Shown piece after piece: positions 25,381 to 36,153 of a DNA stretch of 64,000 nt; the stretch's first letter is position 1, and each line of letters begins with the position of its first letter. Source of the stretch: Chryseobacterium gregarium DSM 19109 (GTDB lineage Bacteria > Bacteroidota > Bacteroidia > Flavobacteriales > Weeksellaceae). The notes under the pieces are model-generated. The model did no database searches. It saw nothing but the letters and a program-made list of their open reading frames with translations, and was not told the origin of the DNA. Made by a program: the position numbers and the translations under genes. The DNA is taken from NCBI RefSeq assembly GCF_000430845.1, contig NZ_AUMU01000002.1, forward strand, positions 62,001 through 126,000, in the 5' to 3' direction.

Positions 25381-26646
25381 ATGGATATTATTTTCGACCT
25401 GATTGAAAAAGAAAGACAAAGACAAACCCATGGCATTGAAATGATTGCCTCAGAAAATTTTGTTTCTGAAAATGTGATGAAGGCGGTGGGAAGCGTGCTG
25501 ACCAATAAATATGCGGAAGGATATCCCGGAAAAAGATATTACGGAGGATGTGAAGTGGTGGATGAGGTGGAAACTTTGGCCATTAACCGGGCGAAAGAGC
25601 TTTTCGGAGTGGATTATGCCAATGTTCAGCCCCATTCCGGGTCCCAGGCGAATGCAGCCATTTATCTTGCAGTTTTGAAACCGGGGGATAAAATTATGGG
25701 AATGGACCTTTCCATGGGCGGCCACCTGACCCACGGTTCCGCGGTGAACTTTTCCGGGATCCAGTACAAGGTGGTTTCCTATGGTGTGCAGCAGGAAACC
25801 GGCCTTATCGATTACGACCAGATGAGGGAAGTGGCCCTGAGAGAAAGGCCGAAAATGCTGATCGCAGGATTCTCCGCCTATTCAAGAGACCTGGATTATG
25901 CGAAGTTCAGGGAGGTAGCCGATGAAATCGGCGCTACGCTTTGGGCGGATATTGCCCACCCGGCCGGCCTGATCGCCAAAGGATTGCTGAACAGCCCGTT
26001 TGAGCACTGCCATCTGGTGACCACCACGACGCATAAGACTTTAAGAGGCCCGAGAGGAGGAATGATCATGATGGGCAGAGACTTTGAAAATACCTACGGC
26101 CATAAAACGCCGAAAGGAGAAACCAAAATGATGAGCCAGGTTCTGGACGGTGCTGTTTTCCCGGGAATCCAGGGTGGCCCGCTGGAGCACGTGATTGCCG
26201 GTAAAGCCGTAGCTTTTGGTGAAGCGCTGGAGGCGCCGTTTGAAACCTATGCCAAGCAGGTTCAGTCTAATGCCAAGGCACTGGCCAAAGCCATGATGGA
26301 AAGAGGATTTGATATTGTCAGCGGCGGAACGGATAACCACCTGATGCTGGTTGACCTCAGGAATAAAGGGGTAAACGGTAAAGAAACCGAAAAGGCCCTG
26401 GTGCTTGCTGATATTACCTGCAACAAAAATATGGTTCCGTTTGATGACAAGTCTCCGTTTACGACTTCAGGAATCAGGCTGGGAACGGCAGCGATCACGA
26501 CGAGAGGACTGAAAGAAAATGATATGGATACCATTGCGGAATTGATTTCCGAAGTGGTCAGCAATATTAAAAATGAAGAAGCCATAGCTTCTGTACGGAA
26601 GAAAGTAAACGAACTGATGGAAGGGAAGGCGCTGTTTAATTACTAG
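25381..26646 (+). CDS. glyA: Serine hydroxymethyltransferase
   Basis: A PLP enzyme interconverting serine and glycine with tetrahydrofolate, feeding one-carbon metabolism. The 421-residue length is normal. The PLP lysine is Lys219 in [14 protein letters not shown]. Further hallmarks are [13 protein letters not shown] near 45-57 and [11 protein letters not shown] near 84-94. The start at [11 protein letters not shown] is preferred over an in-frame Met nine codons upstream, which would lie at the promoter. A terminator and recX follow. Confidence 0.97.
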   Translation: MDIIFDLIEKERQRQTHGIEMIASENFVSENVMKAVGSVLTNKYAEGYPGKRYYGGCEVVDEVETLAINRAKELFGVDYANVQPHSGSQANAAIYLAVLKPGDKIMGMDLSMGGHLTHGSAVNFSGIQYKVVSYGVQQETGLIDYDQMREVALRERPKMLIAGFSAYSRDLDYAKFREVADEIGATLWADIAHPAGLIAKGLLNSPFEHCHLVTTTTHKTLRGPRGGMIMMGRDFENTYGHKTPKGETKMMSQVLDGAVFPGIQGGPLEHVIAGKAVAFGEALEAPFETYAKQVQSNAKALAKAMMERGFDIVSGGTDNHLMLVDLRNKGVNGKETEKALVLADITCNKNMVPFDDKSPFTTSGIRLGTAAITTRGLKENDMDTIAELISEVVSNIKNEEAIASVRKKVNELMEGKALFNY

Positions 26647-26670
26647 CATTGGCCCGAATCTGAAATACAG

Positions 26671-26701
26671 AGAATGGGCATTTTTGTCCATTCTTTTTTT
26701 T
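26671..26701 (+). terminator. Terminator after glyA, abutting recX
   Basis: Stem AGAATGGGCA / TGTCCATTCT (one G-T pair, loop TTTT) and a T run, ending 3 bp before the recX start codon. Confidence 0.8.
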
Positions 26702-26704
26702 ATT

Positions 26705-27169
26705 ATGATGGAAAAGAAATCCTATACTTTTGATGAGATCAAGCTGAAGCTGGCCAACTACTGCGTATATCAGGACCGGTGTCATGCGGAAGTGGAACAG
26801 AAGATGAGAGAGTTTCTGCTGATCGATGAAGCCAGGGAAGACATTATGCTTTATCTTCTCAGGGAAAATTACTTAAATGAAGAACGGTTTACCCGAAGCT
26901 ACATCCGTGGCAAATTCTACATCAAGCACTGGGGCAGGACCAAGATTAAAATGAACCTTAAGCAAAAGCAGGTACCCGAAAAACTGATCAGTAAATGCTT
27001 CGACGAAATTGATGAAAACGATTATGAAAAAACCATCCGGAAAATCTACGAAGACTATTATTCAAGACAACAGGGATTAAAAGAATACCAGCGTAAATCA
27101 AAAACGATAAAATACCTGATGGGCCGCGGTTTTGAATATGAAGCAATTCTCGATAGCCTTGAAAATTGA
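26705..27169 (+). CDS. recX: Regulatory protein RecX
   Basis: A modulator that binds RecA filaments and limits recombinase activity. The 154-residue helical protein has the repeated three-helix motifs of RecX: YCVYQDRCHAEVEQKM (N-terminal), YLNEERFTRSYIRGKF, WGRTKIKMNLKQKQV and RGFEYEAILDSL at the C-terminus. ATG codons at 26705 and 26708 are equivalent. No recA is adjacent. The preceding terminator lies 3 bp upstream, so an unseen promoter or readthrough from glyA is required. Confidence 0.92.
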   Translation: MMEKKSYTFDEIKLKLANYCVYQDRCHAEVEQKMREFLLIDEAREDIMLYLLRENYLNEERFTRSYIRGKFYIKHWGRTKIKMNLKQKQVPEKLISKCFDEIDENDYEKTIRKIYEDYYSRQQGLKEYQRKSKTIKYLMGRGFEYEAILDSLEN

Positions 27170-27534
27170 TGCAAATGTAAACTGTTGAAAAAGGCAACAA
27201 CAGGTAAAGAATTTTACCTAATAATAAACTTCACTTATAAATTGCAGATTTTATTATAATAATTAAATCTAAAAGTTCTTAACCATTATTTAAAATAAAA
27301 AATAAATAATTTTTCAATGCCTTTTTAAGCTTAAACAGGTTAATTTTTAAGCAGTTGATATTTTTAATTAATTTATAACTAAAATAAGCTCGAATTATTG
27401 GCACGAATAATGCACGCCGTCTTTTTTAATTTAAGTCGTATCAATAAATGCTATGTAAAAATAAATCAATTACCGCGCTTTAAAACGAATAATATCAATT
27501 AACTTTACAAAATTAAAAAACAAACTAACATTGG
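27170..27534. other. AT-rich control region of the polysaccharide locus
   Basis: A 365-bp region with no gene. It holds the sigma-54-like promoter listed separately, a palindrome AGGTAAA-GAAT-TTTACCT at 27202-27219 and TGTTG-N7-CAACA at 27183-27199. The former lies about 180 bp upstream of the -24 element, in the range where sigma-54 activators bind. An untranslated leader of about 110 nt would precede the first gene. Confidence 0.6.
27398..27414 (+). promoter_or_regulatory. Sigma-54 (-24/-12) promoter-like element
   Basis: TTGGCACGAATAATGCA has GG at 27400-27401 and GC at 27412-27413 separated by exactly 10 bp. It differs from the sigma-54 consensus TGGCACGrNNNTTGCW at one position (A for the first T of TTGC). 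It lies 120 bp upstream of the first polysaccharide gene. No TAnnTTTG element competes nearby. Confidence 0.65.
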
Positions 27535-29490
27535 ATGAAAAAGCTATATAACGCTTTTAGTGCTCTTTATAATGGTGATAACATAGTGAAAATCACGGAG
27601 TTAAGATATGTGCCCAGATGGCTGGTCATTACTATTGATATTCTGATTATTCTATTTTCTTTATTTCTTTCTCGTATATTTTTAGATAACCTGGATGTGA
27701 AGGTTAATTTTCCTGAATACCGTATGGAAAAAAGACTTATTCTTATCTTCGTTAATGTTTTGTTTATGTATGTATTCAAAACTTATGCTGGAATTATCAG
27801 GCATTCTACTTTTTTCGATTTTTTTAAAATTATATTATCTTCAGGAAGCACGCTGATTACCCTTTTACTGATCAATTATGTGAGTGTGTCGATACTGGAT
27901 AAATCTTTATATCTGTACCCGAATCTTTTCCTTTATTTTCTTATTTCCGTTTCCATTATGTTTTTCTTCAGGATGGTGACCAAACAGTTTTTTAATGCGT
28001 TGATCGATATTAAAGGATCTTCTTCGAAAGTAAGGGTAGCTGTGGTAGGGGTAGGGGAAGTATCTGTGGCTGTAGCCAGGGCGATCATGCACAATCCCAA
28101 TTATCCTTACCGCCTGGCAGGATTCCTTACCAACAGGTCAGATTCCCGTAAAGCTATATTATTAGGTTATAAAATCTATACTAAAAACCATTTTTTCAGC
28201 GATGAAAAACTCATCAAGCAGTTTGATGCTCTGTTATTGATCAAAGACATTATGAACAAGCAGGAGATTGAAGAATGGATGACGTTAGCATTGGATAAGG
28301 GACTGAAGGTACTGAAAGCCCCGACCCTGAGCAAGATGAGAGACTCGGACCTGGTGGGCGGTATCAGCCAGCTTCAGATCGAAGATTTATTGAACCGTAA
28401 ACCCATTAAAATAGAAAGCGAAGAAGTAAGGAAAAGACATTTTGAAAAAATTGTACTGGTTACCGGAGGTGCAGGTTCTATCGGCAGTGAAATTGTAAGA
28501 CAGGTTTCACAGTTCAGCCCGTCATTGATTGTAGTACTGGATCAGGCTGAATCTCCTTTATATGAACTCAAGCTTGAGCTGCATGAGAAATTTCCGGATC
28601 AGAATTTTAAATTTGTTCTGTCGGATATTTCAAATAATTACCGGCTTGAAAAGCTGTTTGAAACCTACCCGTTTTCTATGGTATATCATGCCGCAGCCTA
28701 TAAACATGTGCCGTTAATAGAAGATAATCCGCATGAAGCTGTTTTTGTCAATATATTAGGGACTAAAAATGTAGCTTTATTGGCTAAAAAATATAAAGTC
28801 AACCGTTTTGTCATGGTGTCTACCGATAAGGCCGTTAATCCCACCAATGTTATGGGAGCTTCCAAAAGAGCTGCAGAGCTGTTTGTACAGTCACTTCAGA
28901 ATTCGCCGGGCAATATTACTAAATTTATTACTACCCGGTTCGGAAACGTGTTGGGATCAAACGGTTCAGTCATCCCACATTTCAGGAAGCAGATTGAAAA
29001 GGGAGGGCCGGTAACCATTACCCATCCTGATATCATTCGTTATTTTATGACGATTTCCGAAGCCTGCGAGCTTGTGCTTCAGGCCGGGACCATGGGTTCG
29101 GGAGGCGAAATTTATGTCTTTGATATGGGAGAACCTGTGAAAATCCTGGATCTGGCGCGGAGAATGATCAGGCTTTCGGGCTTTATACCCGATGAAGACA
29201 TCAAAATCACGTTTATAGGATTAAGACCAGGAGAAAAATTATATGAAGAACTTTTAAGTAATAACTCAACTACTATTCCTACTCATCATGAAAAAATTAT
29301 GATTTCAAGGGATCCGGTGATGGAATTTGATGAAGTAGAGATTCTTTTTAAAGAAATCATTATTTCTGCAGTAAAAAGGGATAAACTGCGGGTTGTAAGT
29401 TTGCTCAAGAATATAGTTCCTGAATTTATAAGTAACAATTCAGAATTTGAAGTTCTGGACAATAAAGCAATTGCAAAGGAAAACATATAA
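27535..29490 (+). CDS. Membrane-bound nucleotide-sugar 4,6-dehydratase (WbpM/CapD/PglF type)
   Basis: A 651-residue protein catalysing 4,6-dehydration (or C5 epimerisation) of a UDP-HexNAc for polysaccharide synthesis. Four N-terminal membrane segments lie in residues 30-150, then a CoA-binding-like Rossmann domain (160-290). The SDR domain begins at GGAGSIGSE (311-319). The active-site segment has TDKAVNPTNVMGASKR, with Met at the usual SDR Tyr position, as in WbpM-type enzymes. First gene of the polysaccharide locus, behind the sigma-54-like promoter. The product may supply a UDP-4-keto sugar, but no aminotransferase is nearby. Confidence 0.93.
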   Translation: MKKLYNAFSALYNGDNIVKITELRYVPRWLVITIDILIILFSLFLSRIFLDNLDVKVNFPEYRMEKRLILIFVNVLFMYVFKTYAGIIRHSTFFDFFKIILSSGSTLITLLLINYVSVSILDKSLYLYPNLFLYFLISVSIMFFFRMVTKQFFNALIDIKGSSSKVRVAVVGVGEVSVAVARAIMHNPNYPYRLAGFLTNRSDSRKAILLGYKIYTKNHFFSDEKLIKQFDALLLIKDIMNKQEIEEWMTLALDKGLKVLKAPTLSKMRDSDLVGGISQLQIEDLLNRKPIKIESEEVRKRHFEKIVLVTGGAGSIGSEIVRQVSQFSPSLIVVLDQAESPLYELKLELHEKFPDQNFKFVLSDISNNYRLEKLFETYPFSMVYHAAAYKHVPLIEDNPHEAVFVNILGTKNVALLAKKYKVNRFVMVSTDKAVNPTNVMGASKRAAELFVQSLQNSPGNITKFITTRFGNVLGSNGSVIPHFRKQIEKGGPVTITHPDIIRYFMTISEACELVLQAGTMGSGGEIYVFDMGEPVKILDLARRMIRLSGFIPDEDIKITFIGLRPGEKLYEELLSNNSTTIPTHHEKIMISRDPVMEFDEVEILFKEIIISAVKRDKLRVVSLLKNIVPEFISNNSEFEVLDNKAIAKENI

Positions 29491-29532
29491 GATAATTAAT
29501 AAATAATGCTATTTTTGTGGAAAATATCAAAA

Positions 29533-30354
29533 ATGAATTTTAAATTTTTTATCTGCAGTGCCCTCACTCTGATCTTGTTTTCTTGCAAGGTGAATCAGAA
29601 TGCTAACAATGATTTGAACTATATGCAGAATATAGAACAGATTGCTGTAGAGAACTCACTGCAAAATTCTAAGTCAGAAATTCAGCCTGGCGACCAACTG
29701 GTTATTCTTATAACAGCCAAGGATATGGATGTTGTAAAACCTTTTAATCAGAACTATTCGTCATCAGAAACCATTCAAAGTAATATTACCGCTGGTGGGA
29801 ATACGCCCAATCAAGGTATGACTTCTATAGCAGGACCTACCTATATTGTCGATTCAAACTCAAATATTGATTTTCCGATCTTAGGGATTATCAACACAAA
29901 TGGAAAAACATTAGTTGATTTAAAACAAGAGTTAAGAGAGAAAATGCAGAAATATGTAATTAATCCTTCTGTAAATATCAGATTGGCGAATTTTAAGATA
30001 ACTGTATTGGGGGAGGTTAACAGACAGGGGGATTACACTATTTCGAACGGTCAGGGAACGATCTTGAATGCCCTCGGAATGGCTGGTGATTTAACAATGT
30101 ATGGGAAGAGAGAAGATATATTGGTTGTCAGAACGGAAAACGGTGTTGTATCACATGGAAAAGTAAATTTACGAGATGCCAATCTTATAAATTCACCATA
30201 TTATTATCTGAAACAGGGAGATGCAATTATTGTATCGACAAATAATACTAAAGATATACAGGCAAAACAGAATCCTAATACCGGCATTTATCTTACAGCA
30301 GCGTCTATTGCAATAACTGCTGCCGCTGTAGTCGTTTCTTTAATAAGAAAGTAA
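29533..30354 (+). CDS. Wza-like polysaccharide export lipoprotein
   Basis: A 273-residue outer-membrane export protein. The signal peptide ends in a lipobox (LILFSC, Cys19). Residues 48-145 carry the Poly_export domain (IQPGDQLVILI, NIDFPILGIINTNG, INPSVNIRLANFKITVLGEV) and then an SLBB-like GEVNRQGDYTI segment. A C-terminal hydrophobic stretch (AASIAITAAAVVVSLI) could insert in a membrane. The start at 29533 is chosen because it puts the signal peptide at the N-terminus. Partner of the Wzc-like autokinase downstream. Confidence 0.9.
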   Translation: MNFKFFICSALTLILFSCKVNQNANNDLNYMQNIEQIAVENSLQNSKSEIQPGDQLVILITAKDMDVVKPFNQNYSSSETIQSNITAGGNTPNQGMTSIAGPTYIVDSNSNIDFPILGIINTNGKTLVDLKQELREKMQKYVINPSVNIRLANFKITVLGEVNRQGDYTISNGQGTILNALGMAGDLTMYGKREDILVVRTENGVVSHGKVNLRDANLINSPYYYLKQGDAIIVSTNNTKDIQAKQNPNTGIYLTAASIAITAAAVVVSLIRK

Positions 30355-30357
30355 GAT

Positions 30358-30380
30358 TTTGATAAAGCTTTTTTATCAAA
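30358..30380 (+). terminator. Hairpin after the wza-like gene
   Basis: TTTGATAAA / TTTATCAAA with loop GCTTT, located 4 bp after the stop. AT-rich with T in the loop; it may be a weak terminator or an attenuator inside the locus. Confidence 0.45.
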
Positions 30381-30409
30381 GTTTAAATTGATATAATATC
30401 AGTATAATA

Positions 30410-31145
30410 ATGAAATTCTATAAAATAGCAATTATCAGTCAGGGATATGTAGGTCTTCCGTTAGCACTTGAATTTGCAAAATACTTTTCTGTATTGGGAT
30501 TTGACATTGATTCGGAAAGAATTAAACAACTCAATGAAGGTTTTGACATCACCGTTGAATCAGATAGTGAAAAACTTGTTGAAAATCTTAGCATTTATAA
30601 AATATCACAAGGAGAAAAAGGATATAAGGCAACAAACGAGTTGGCTGAGATTTCAGATTCAAATGTCTTTATTGTAAACGTTCCGACACCTATTGACCAA
30701 TATAATTCGCCGAATTTGAAACCATTGATGTCTGCATCTGATATGCTCAGAGGAATTATTAAAAGGGGAGATATTATAATTTATGAATCTACAGCATATT
30801 CCGGTTGTACAGCAGAAGAATGTGTTCCGGTGTTGGAAAAATTTTCAAGCTTAAAATTCAATAAATATTTTTTTGTGGGATATTCCTCTGAAAGAATAAA
30901 TCCAGGTGATAAAATCAATACTTTGACGTCAGTAATCAAAGTTAGTTCTACATCAACTCCAGAAGTTGCTGTCAAAGTAAATAATTTGTACAAAAAAATA
31001 ATTACTCCCCGAACTCATATTGCTCTTAGTATTAAAGCGGCAGTAGCGTAAAAAGCGATAAAGAATACAAAGAGATATGTCAATATTTTATCTGTAAATG
31101 AACTGGCTAATATTTGACGGAAGTATCGTAGATGCAGATTATATT
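30410..31145 (+). pseudogene. Decayed UDP-sugar 6-dehydrogenase (TviB/WbpA type)
   Basis: The open part (213 codons) aligns with the N-terminal half of a roughly 425-residue nucleotide-sugar dehydrogenase (motifs GYVGLPLALEFAK, VNVPTPIDQYN, DIIIYESTAYSG, GYSSERINPGDK). The Rossmann GLGYVG has become SQGYVG. After the TAA stop at 31049 the same frame continues with matches (KAIKNTKR, ILSVNELANI), then a TGA, and a shifted frame reads FDGSIVDAD. The half with catalytic Cys (GGHCIGVDPYY) is absent. So it is a remnant, probably without activity. Confidence 0.85.
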
Positions 31146-31195
31146 TGTAAACCATTAACCATTATTATTAAGAATCATAATACAATATCGTTTAA

Positions 31196-33565
31196 ATGAA
31201 TAACTCACAATCAGACGAATCAATTAAAGAAATAAACATACAGGAAAGCATTAAGCCCTATCTCAAAAACTGGGTATGGTTTATTATTATTCCTGTTCTT
31301 ACATTGTTACTTACTTACGTTTACCTAAAATTTGTTACTCCGGTTTTTAATGTAAAATCATCTGTCCTTATTAAAGATGCAAAAAGCACACCTTCAGTAG
31401 GGGAAGAATTTTCAGTTTTGCAGGATTTGTCGGGATTTGGAGGTATGGGTACAAACAGTATCCAAAATGAAATTGAAATTTTTAAATCTAAAAAACTCAT
31501 TCAGGATGTTGTAAAAACCCTGCATCTGCAAATCTCTGTTTTTGCTAAACAAGGGGTCATTTCAAAAGAATTATATGCTGATACGTCTCCTTTTGAAATT
31601 AAAGTGGTTAATGAAAAACCTTTTACAAAATTACCTGATGAGGCGGTACATATAAAATTTTCACAAAATAATATTACCTTAAGCTCAAAAGAACTTCCTA
31701 AAGATATTATTACAGGGTATAATAAAACAATCAGTTTGCCTTATGCAAATATTATCATTGTAAAAAATCAGAATTTCAACAGCTCGAAAGCCGGTAATTT
31801 AGATGATTTTTCCTTTATGTATTCTACTAAAGAGGGTACTGTAAATGCATTACAAAAAATACTGAATGTCAGTTTGGTTAATAAAGATGCCACAGTAATA
31901 GGCCTATCATTAACTTATGAGAATATAGATAAGGCTAAAGATATTCTTAATAATCTGGTAAAAATATATAATAATGAAGCTATTAAAGATAAAAATTCAG
32001 AATCGGAAATAACACGTGATTTTATTGATGAGAGAATAAATATTATTGCCAATGATTTAGGAGAGGTTGAAAACCGCAAAGAACGTTTTAAAAGTTCAAA
32101 CCATATTACTGACCTTACTACTGAGGCAAAGATCGGACTGGAAAGCTCTGCTGAAGCTCGTGCAAAACAAATTGAGGTAGATTCTCAGTTGGATCTTACC
32201 AATGCATTAATCGGTTTTATGTCTAAACAGGGAAATGGGCAGGTACTTCCTACCAATGTCGGATTGCAGAGTTCGGAAGCATCCAATAATATTTCAGCAT
32301 ACAATCAATTGGTCATAGAGCGTAATAGGTTGCTGGAAAATGCAACACCTCAAAATCCCTTGGTTATTGATCTTAATAACCAGATTTCCTCCTTACGTAC
32401 TTCTGTTATTGAGAGCCTTAATAAAAGCAGAAGCGGACTTCAATTTGCCAAGAACCAATATCTTGCGGAACAAAGTAATGTTTCTTCAAGAATTTTAAAA
32501 ATTCCGAGCCAGGAAAAACTCTTTAGAGATATAGAAAGACAGCAACAGATTAAAGAGAGTTTGTATCTGCTTTTATTACAGAAAAGAGAGGAGACTGCGA
32601 TTTCATTAGCTGTCACTGCTGATAAGGCAAGAATTGTTGATTATGCGTATTCTTCACCAAAGCCGGTGGCACCGAAAAAGATGATGTATTTATTTGGCGC
32701 ACTGATTGGCGGCTTATTATTACCGTTTATCATCATTTATTTTAAAGAATTATTCAATAATAAGATTAAAACAAAACATGATCTTGAAAAATTAGCAGTT
32801 GATAAGCCAATTATCGGTGAAATTCCTAGATTGGCAAAAGGGCATCCTGAACTCATCCGCATCAATGATTTATCCCCAATGGCAGAAGCTTTCAGAATAT
32901 TGATTACCAATATGAACTTCATGCTTCCCAAGAAACAGGCAAAAGTAGTATTTATTACTTCTACCGTAAAGGGCGAAGGCAAAACCTTTGTCTCCGTTAA
33001 TTTAGCTCTTGCTATGGCTACTCCTAGCAAAAAAGTAATTATTATAGGATCTGATATAAGGAACCCCCAACTTCAGAGGTATAACCCGGCAAGAAAAGGG
33101 TTAACAGGACTTACGGAATTTCTTTATGACAGCCAGACCGCATTACAGGATATTATTCATGTCTCGACTTTTAACCCTTATTTAGATGTAATTTATTCAG
33201 GAAGTATTCCGCCTAACCCTACTGAATTACTGACTAACGGACGTTATGAAATATTATTGGAACAATTAAAATCTAAATATGACTATATAATTTTAGATAC
33301 AGCTCCGCTGATGTTGGTAACAGATACATTCCTGTTTGCAGGAATGGCTGATGCTACACTCTATGTTACACGTTCTCAATATACAGAGAAAGCACTGATT
33401 GCATTTGCAAATAATAATATTGAAAGTGGTAAGCTTAATAATGTAGGCTTTGTTTTAAATGATGTGGACCAGGATTTCTTCGGATACGGTAACAAATATG
33501 GTTATGGTTATGCTGCAGAAGAAAAAAGCTGGTTTGAAAAAATAAGAGATAAATTTAAAAAATAA
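31196..33565 (+). CDS. Wzc-like tyrosine autokinase, polysaccharide co-polymerase
   Basis: A 789-residue inner-membrane protein controlling chain length and export. The N-terminal Wzz domain has TM1 near 27-48, a long periplasmic coiled coil (270-430) and TM2 near 490-510. The cytoplasmic BY-kinase domain has Walker A GEGKT (593-597), a Walker A'-type GSDIRNPQ and Walker [12 protein letters not shown]. The C-terminus carries the autophosphorylated Tyr cluster (Tyr764, 768, 770, 772). It works with the Wza-like gene upstream. The phosphatase normally paired with it is not in the window. Confidence 0.93.
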   Translation: MNNSQSDESIKEINIQESIKPYLKNWVWFIIIPVLTLLLTYVYLKFVTPVFNVKSSVLIKDAKSTPSVGEEFSVLQDLSGFGGMGTNSIQNEIEIFKSKKLIQDVVKTLHLQISVFAKQGVISKELYADTSPFEIKVVNEKPFTKLPDEAVHIKFSQNNITLSSKELPKDIITGYNKTISLPYANIIIVKNQNFNSSKAGNLDDFSFMYSTKEGTVNALQKILNVSLVNKDATVIGLSLTYENIDKAKDILNNLVKIYNNEAIKDKNSESEITRDFIDERINIIANDLGEVENRKERFKSSNHITDLTTEAKIGLESSAEARAKQIEVDSQLDLTNALIGFMSKQGNGQVLPTNVGLQSSEASNNISAYNQLVIERNRLLENATPQNPLVIDLNNQISSLRTSVIESLNKSRSGLQFAKNQYLAEQSNVSSRILKIPSQEKLFRDIERQQQIKESLYLLLLQKREETAISLAVTADKARIVDYAYSSPKPVAPKKMMYLFGALIGGLLLPFIIIYFKELFNNKIKTKHDLEKLAVDKPIIGEIPRLAKGHPELIRINDLSPMAEAFRILITNMNFMLPKKQAKVVFITSTVKGEGKTFVSVNLALAMATPSKKVIIIGSDIRNPQLQRYNPARKGLTGLTEFLYDSQTALQDIIHVSTFNPYLDVIYSGSIPPNPTELLTNGRYEILLEQLKSKYDYIILDTAPLMLVTDTFLFAGMADATLYVTRSQYTEKALIAFANNNIESGKLNNVGFVLNDVDQDFFGYGNKYGYGYAAEEKSWFEKIRDKFKK

Positions 33566-33603
33566 TATTTATTAATTTTTTTGATAAACAGTTAATTGTC
33601 TGA

Positions 33604-33626
33604 TTTTAATAAATCATTTATTAAAA
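33604..33626. repeat. AT-only palindrome between wzc-like gene and flippase gene
   Basis: TTTTAATAAA-TCA-TTTATTAAAA, perfect 10-bp arms. It could act as a weak terminator or be chance in AT-rich DNA. Confidence 0.4.
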
Positions 33627-33695
33627 ATAAAATTGAAAACGCAAAGTGTTTATAATTGAGACATTTTAAAGCATTTTCTAACCAAATAAGATACC

Positions 33696-34988
33696 TTGAA
33701 GAATAAAATAAATAATATATTAGTTTTACCACATATTCAGAGGTTTATTAAAAGTGCTTCATGGTCTTTGGTAGGAACTGTCTCAGGGAAGTTATTAATG
33801 TTGGTTGCTTTTATAATTGTTGCCAGAATTATAGGAAAGGAAGAATACGGTAAAATAGGAGTTTTACGTTCTACTATTACCATGTTTATGGTTTTTTCAA
33901 GTGCTGGGATGGGGCTTACGTCGGCACGCTATATTGCCTATTACAGAAATAGCAATCGGGAAAAAGCTTATCAGGTTTACAAGGCTTCAAGTCAAGTTGC
34001 TCTAATTTTCGGATTGGTTATATCTGTTATTATATTTTTCTTTAATAATCAAATTTCCAAGTCATCTTTTGATACACCGGAACTGTCATTACCATTAAAA
34101 TTAACGATTATCGCATTATTTTTCAGTACGGTTTCTAGTGCACAAAGCGGAACTTTGACCGGGTTTGAAGATTTTAAAAAGCTGGGTATTAATAATTTAA
34201 TATATGGTATCGCACAGTTTTTTTTAATTATACTAGGCGCGTTTTTCTGGGGGGCAAACGGGGTAATTATATTTTTAGGTATTTCCTCAGGATTATTTGT
34301 TATCCTAAACCAGATTTCAATTAAAAAACATTTTGGTTCTGAATTTAAAAATGTAAAGGCTTTTACTCCGGAAATTAAAGATATTTTTAAAAAGTTCTCT
34401 GTTCCCGCAATGCTGTCCACTTTTGTTGCAATGCCGGTAATCTGGTTTGGCAAAGCTTTATTGGTGAGAAGCGATGGATTTGGTGAAATGGCTATTTTTG
34501 ATGTCTCAGAACAATGGTATCTTATGGTGTTATTTATTCCGAATTCGATAGGGGCTATCATATTACCTATGTTATCCAATACCTTGTCAGAAGGATCCGA
34601 AAAACAATATAATAAGCTGCTGAAATTAAATCTTTTGGTAAATTGTGGCGTGGTGACGTTATTGACTTTAATTATTATTTGTTTAGCACCTTTTATACTT
34701 AAGCTATATGGCCGTAACTTTACAAGTTATCTGCCTTTACGGATTTTATTAATAGCAGCGATATTACAGACCGTTAATAGTGTTCTGGGACAGGTTATAG
34801 CAAGCAAGGCTAAAATGTGGTTGGGCTTTGGTGTAAATTTGTTCTGGGGAATAAGCTTTCTTACAATAGCTTATATATTTGTAGAATATTTAAACTTAGG
34901 TGCTTTAGGATTAAGTTACGCATTTTTGTTAAGTTATCTTTTACATTCAATTTTACAGGGGTTTATAACCTTTAAAATTATAATTTAA
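33696..34988 (+). CDS. Wzx-like oligosaccharide flippase
   Basis: A 430-residue integral membrane protein with about 12 hydrophobic segments, of the MATE/MOP flippase family (polysaccharide biosynthesis C-terminal type). The N-terminus ([37 protein letters not shown]) is typical of Wzx. It would flip lipid-linked repeat units to the periplasm. The start is a TTG at 33696; no ATG is available before the first helix. Confidence 0.9.
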   Translation: MKNKINNILVLPHIQRFIKSASWSLVGTVSGKLLMLVAFIIVARIIGKEEYGKIGVLRSTITMFMVFSSAGMGLTSARYIAYYRNSNREKAYQVYKASSQVALIFGLVISVIIFFFNNQISKSSFDTPELSLPLKLTIIALFFSTVSSAQSGTLTGFEDFKKLGINNLIYGIAQFFLIILGAFFWGANGVIIFLGISSGLFVILNQISIKKHFGSEFKNVKAFTPEIKDIFKKFSVPAMLSTFVAMPVIWFGKALLVRSDGFGEMAIFDVSEQWYLMVLFIPNSIGAIILPMLSNTLSEGSEKQYNKLLKLNLLVNCGVVTLLTLIIICLAPFILKLYGRNFTSYLPLRILLIAAILQTVNSVLGQVIASKAKMWLGFGVNLFWGISFLTIAYIFVEYLNLGALGLSYAFLLSYLLHSILQGFITFKIII

Positions 34989-34989
34989 T

Positions 34990-36153
34990 ATGAAAAAAGT
35001 CCTTATCGTATTTGGTACGCGTCCGGAAGCAATAAAAATGGCACCTTTAGTACATAAACTTCAACAGCACCGGGATGTTTTTGAAACCTTTGTCTGTGTT
35101 ACAGGGCAGCATAGGGAGATGCTTGATCAGGTCTTAAGGTTATTTGAAATAACGCCGGAATTTGATTTAAGTGTTATGAAAGAAGGTCAGGATTTATATG
35201 ACGTTACCTCAACAGTATTGATCAGGATGCGTGATGTATTAAGTGAAGTAAAGCCGGATGTGGTTTTAGTCCACGGGGATACAACAACTTCAATGGCAGT
35301 TGCCCTGTCTGCCTTTTACCAAAGAATACCGGTAGCCCATATAGAGGCAGGTTTAAGAACTCATAATATATACAGTCCCTGGCCTGAAGAAATTAACCGC
35401 CAGGTAACCGGACGGATTGCAACTTATCATTTTGCACCGACATTAGGCAGCCGTCAGAATCTATTAGATGAAAATGTACCTGATGACCATATTGTTGTAA
35501 CAGGCAATACCGTTATAGACGCATTACAATGGGTAGTTGGAAAAATAGAAAATAACCAGGAGTTATCATCGGAAATTAGTGAAATGTTAAATGCTTTTGG
35601 CTATGATGATTTACGTTTAAATGGAAATAAACGTCTGGTCTTAATAACAGGACATCGACGGGAAAATTTCGGAGAAGGATTTCTTAATATTTGCAAAGCA
35701 TTAAAAACTTTGTCTATTTCATATCCTTCGGTGGATTTCGTATACCCGATGCATCTGAATCCTCAGGTCAGGAAGCCTATAAACGAGATCTTTCAGAATG
35801 AGAAACCCGACAATATATTCTTTATTGAACCTCTGGATTATCTGCCTTTTATTTATTTAATGAAGAAAAGTTATCTAGTGCTTACCGATAGCGGAGGAAT
35901 ACAGGAAGAAGCACCCGGTCTGGGGAAACCCGTATTGGTGATGCGTGACAATACCGAACGGCCCGAAGCTGTAAAAGCCGGCACTGTTCAGTTAGTAGGT
36001 ACCGGCTATAATAATATTGTAGACGGAGTCTCTTCATTATTAAATGATGAAGCACATTATAATTCTATGTCAAAGGCAAATAATCCTTATGGAGATGGAA
36101 CATCAAGTGACAAAATATTAAAATTTTTAATTAAAAAACTACAAAATCAATAA
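34990..36153 (+). CDS. wecB: UDP-N-acetylglucosamine 2-epimerase (non-hydrolysing)
   Basis: A 387-residue cytosolic enzyme converting UDP-GlcNAc to UDP-ManNAc. The N-terminal [14 protein letters not shown] and the motif [37 protein letters not shown] and the C-terminal [29 protein letters not shown] are typical. It starts 1 bp after the flippase stop and overlaps the next gene by 1 bp (TAATG), so the three are tightly coupled. The usual partner dehydrogenase for ManNAcA (WecC) is not present intact here. Confidence 0.97.
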   Translation: MKKVLIVFGTRPEAIKMAPLVHKLQQHRDVFETFVCVTGQHREMLDQVLRLFEITPEFDLSVMKEGQDLYDVTSTVLIRMRDVLSEVKPDVVLVHGDTTTSMAVALSAFYQRIPVAHIEAGLRTHNIYSPWPEEINRQVTGRIATYHFAPTLGSRQNLLDENVPDDHIVVTGNTVIDALQWVVGKIENNQELSSEISEMLNAFGYDDLRLNGNKRLVLITGHRRENFGEGFLNICKALKTLSISYPSVDFVYPMHLNPQVRKPINEIFQNEKPDNIFFIEPLDYLPFIYLMKKSYLVLTDSGGIQEEAPGLGKPVLVMRDNTERPEAVKAGTVQLVGTGYNNIVDGVSSLLNDEAHYNSMSKANNPYGDGTSSDKILKFLIKKLQNQ

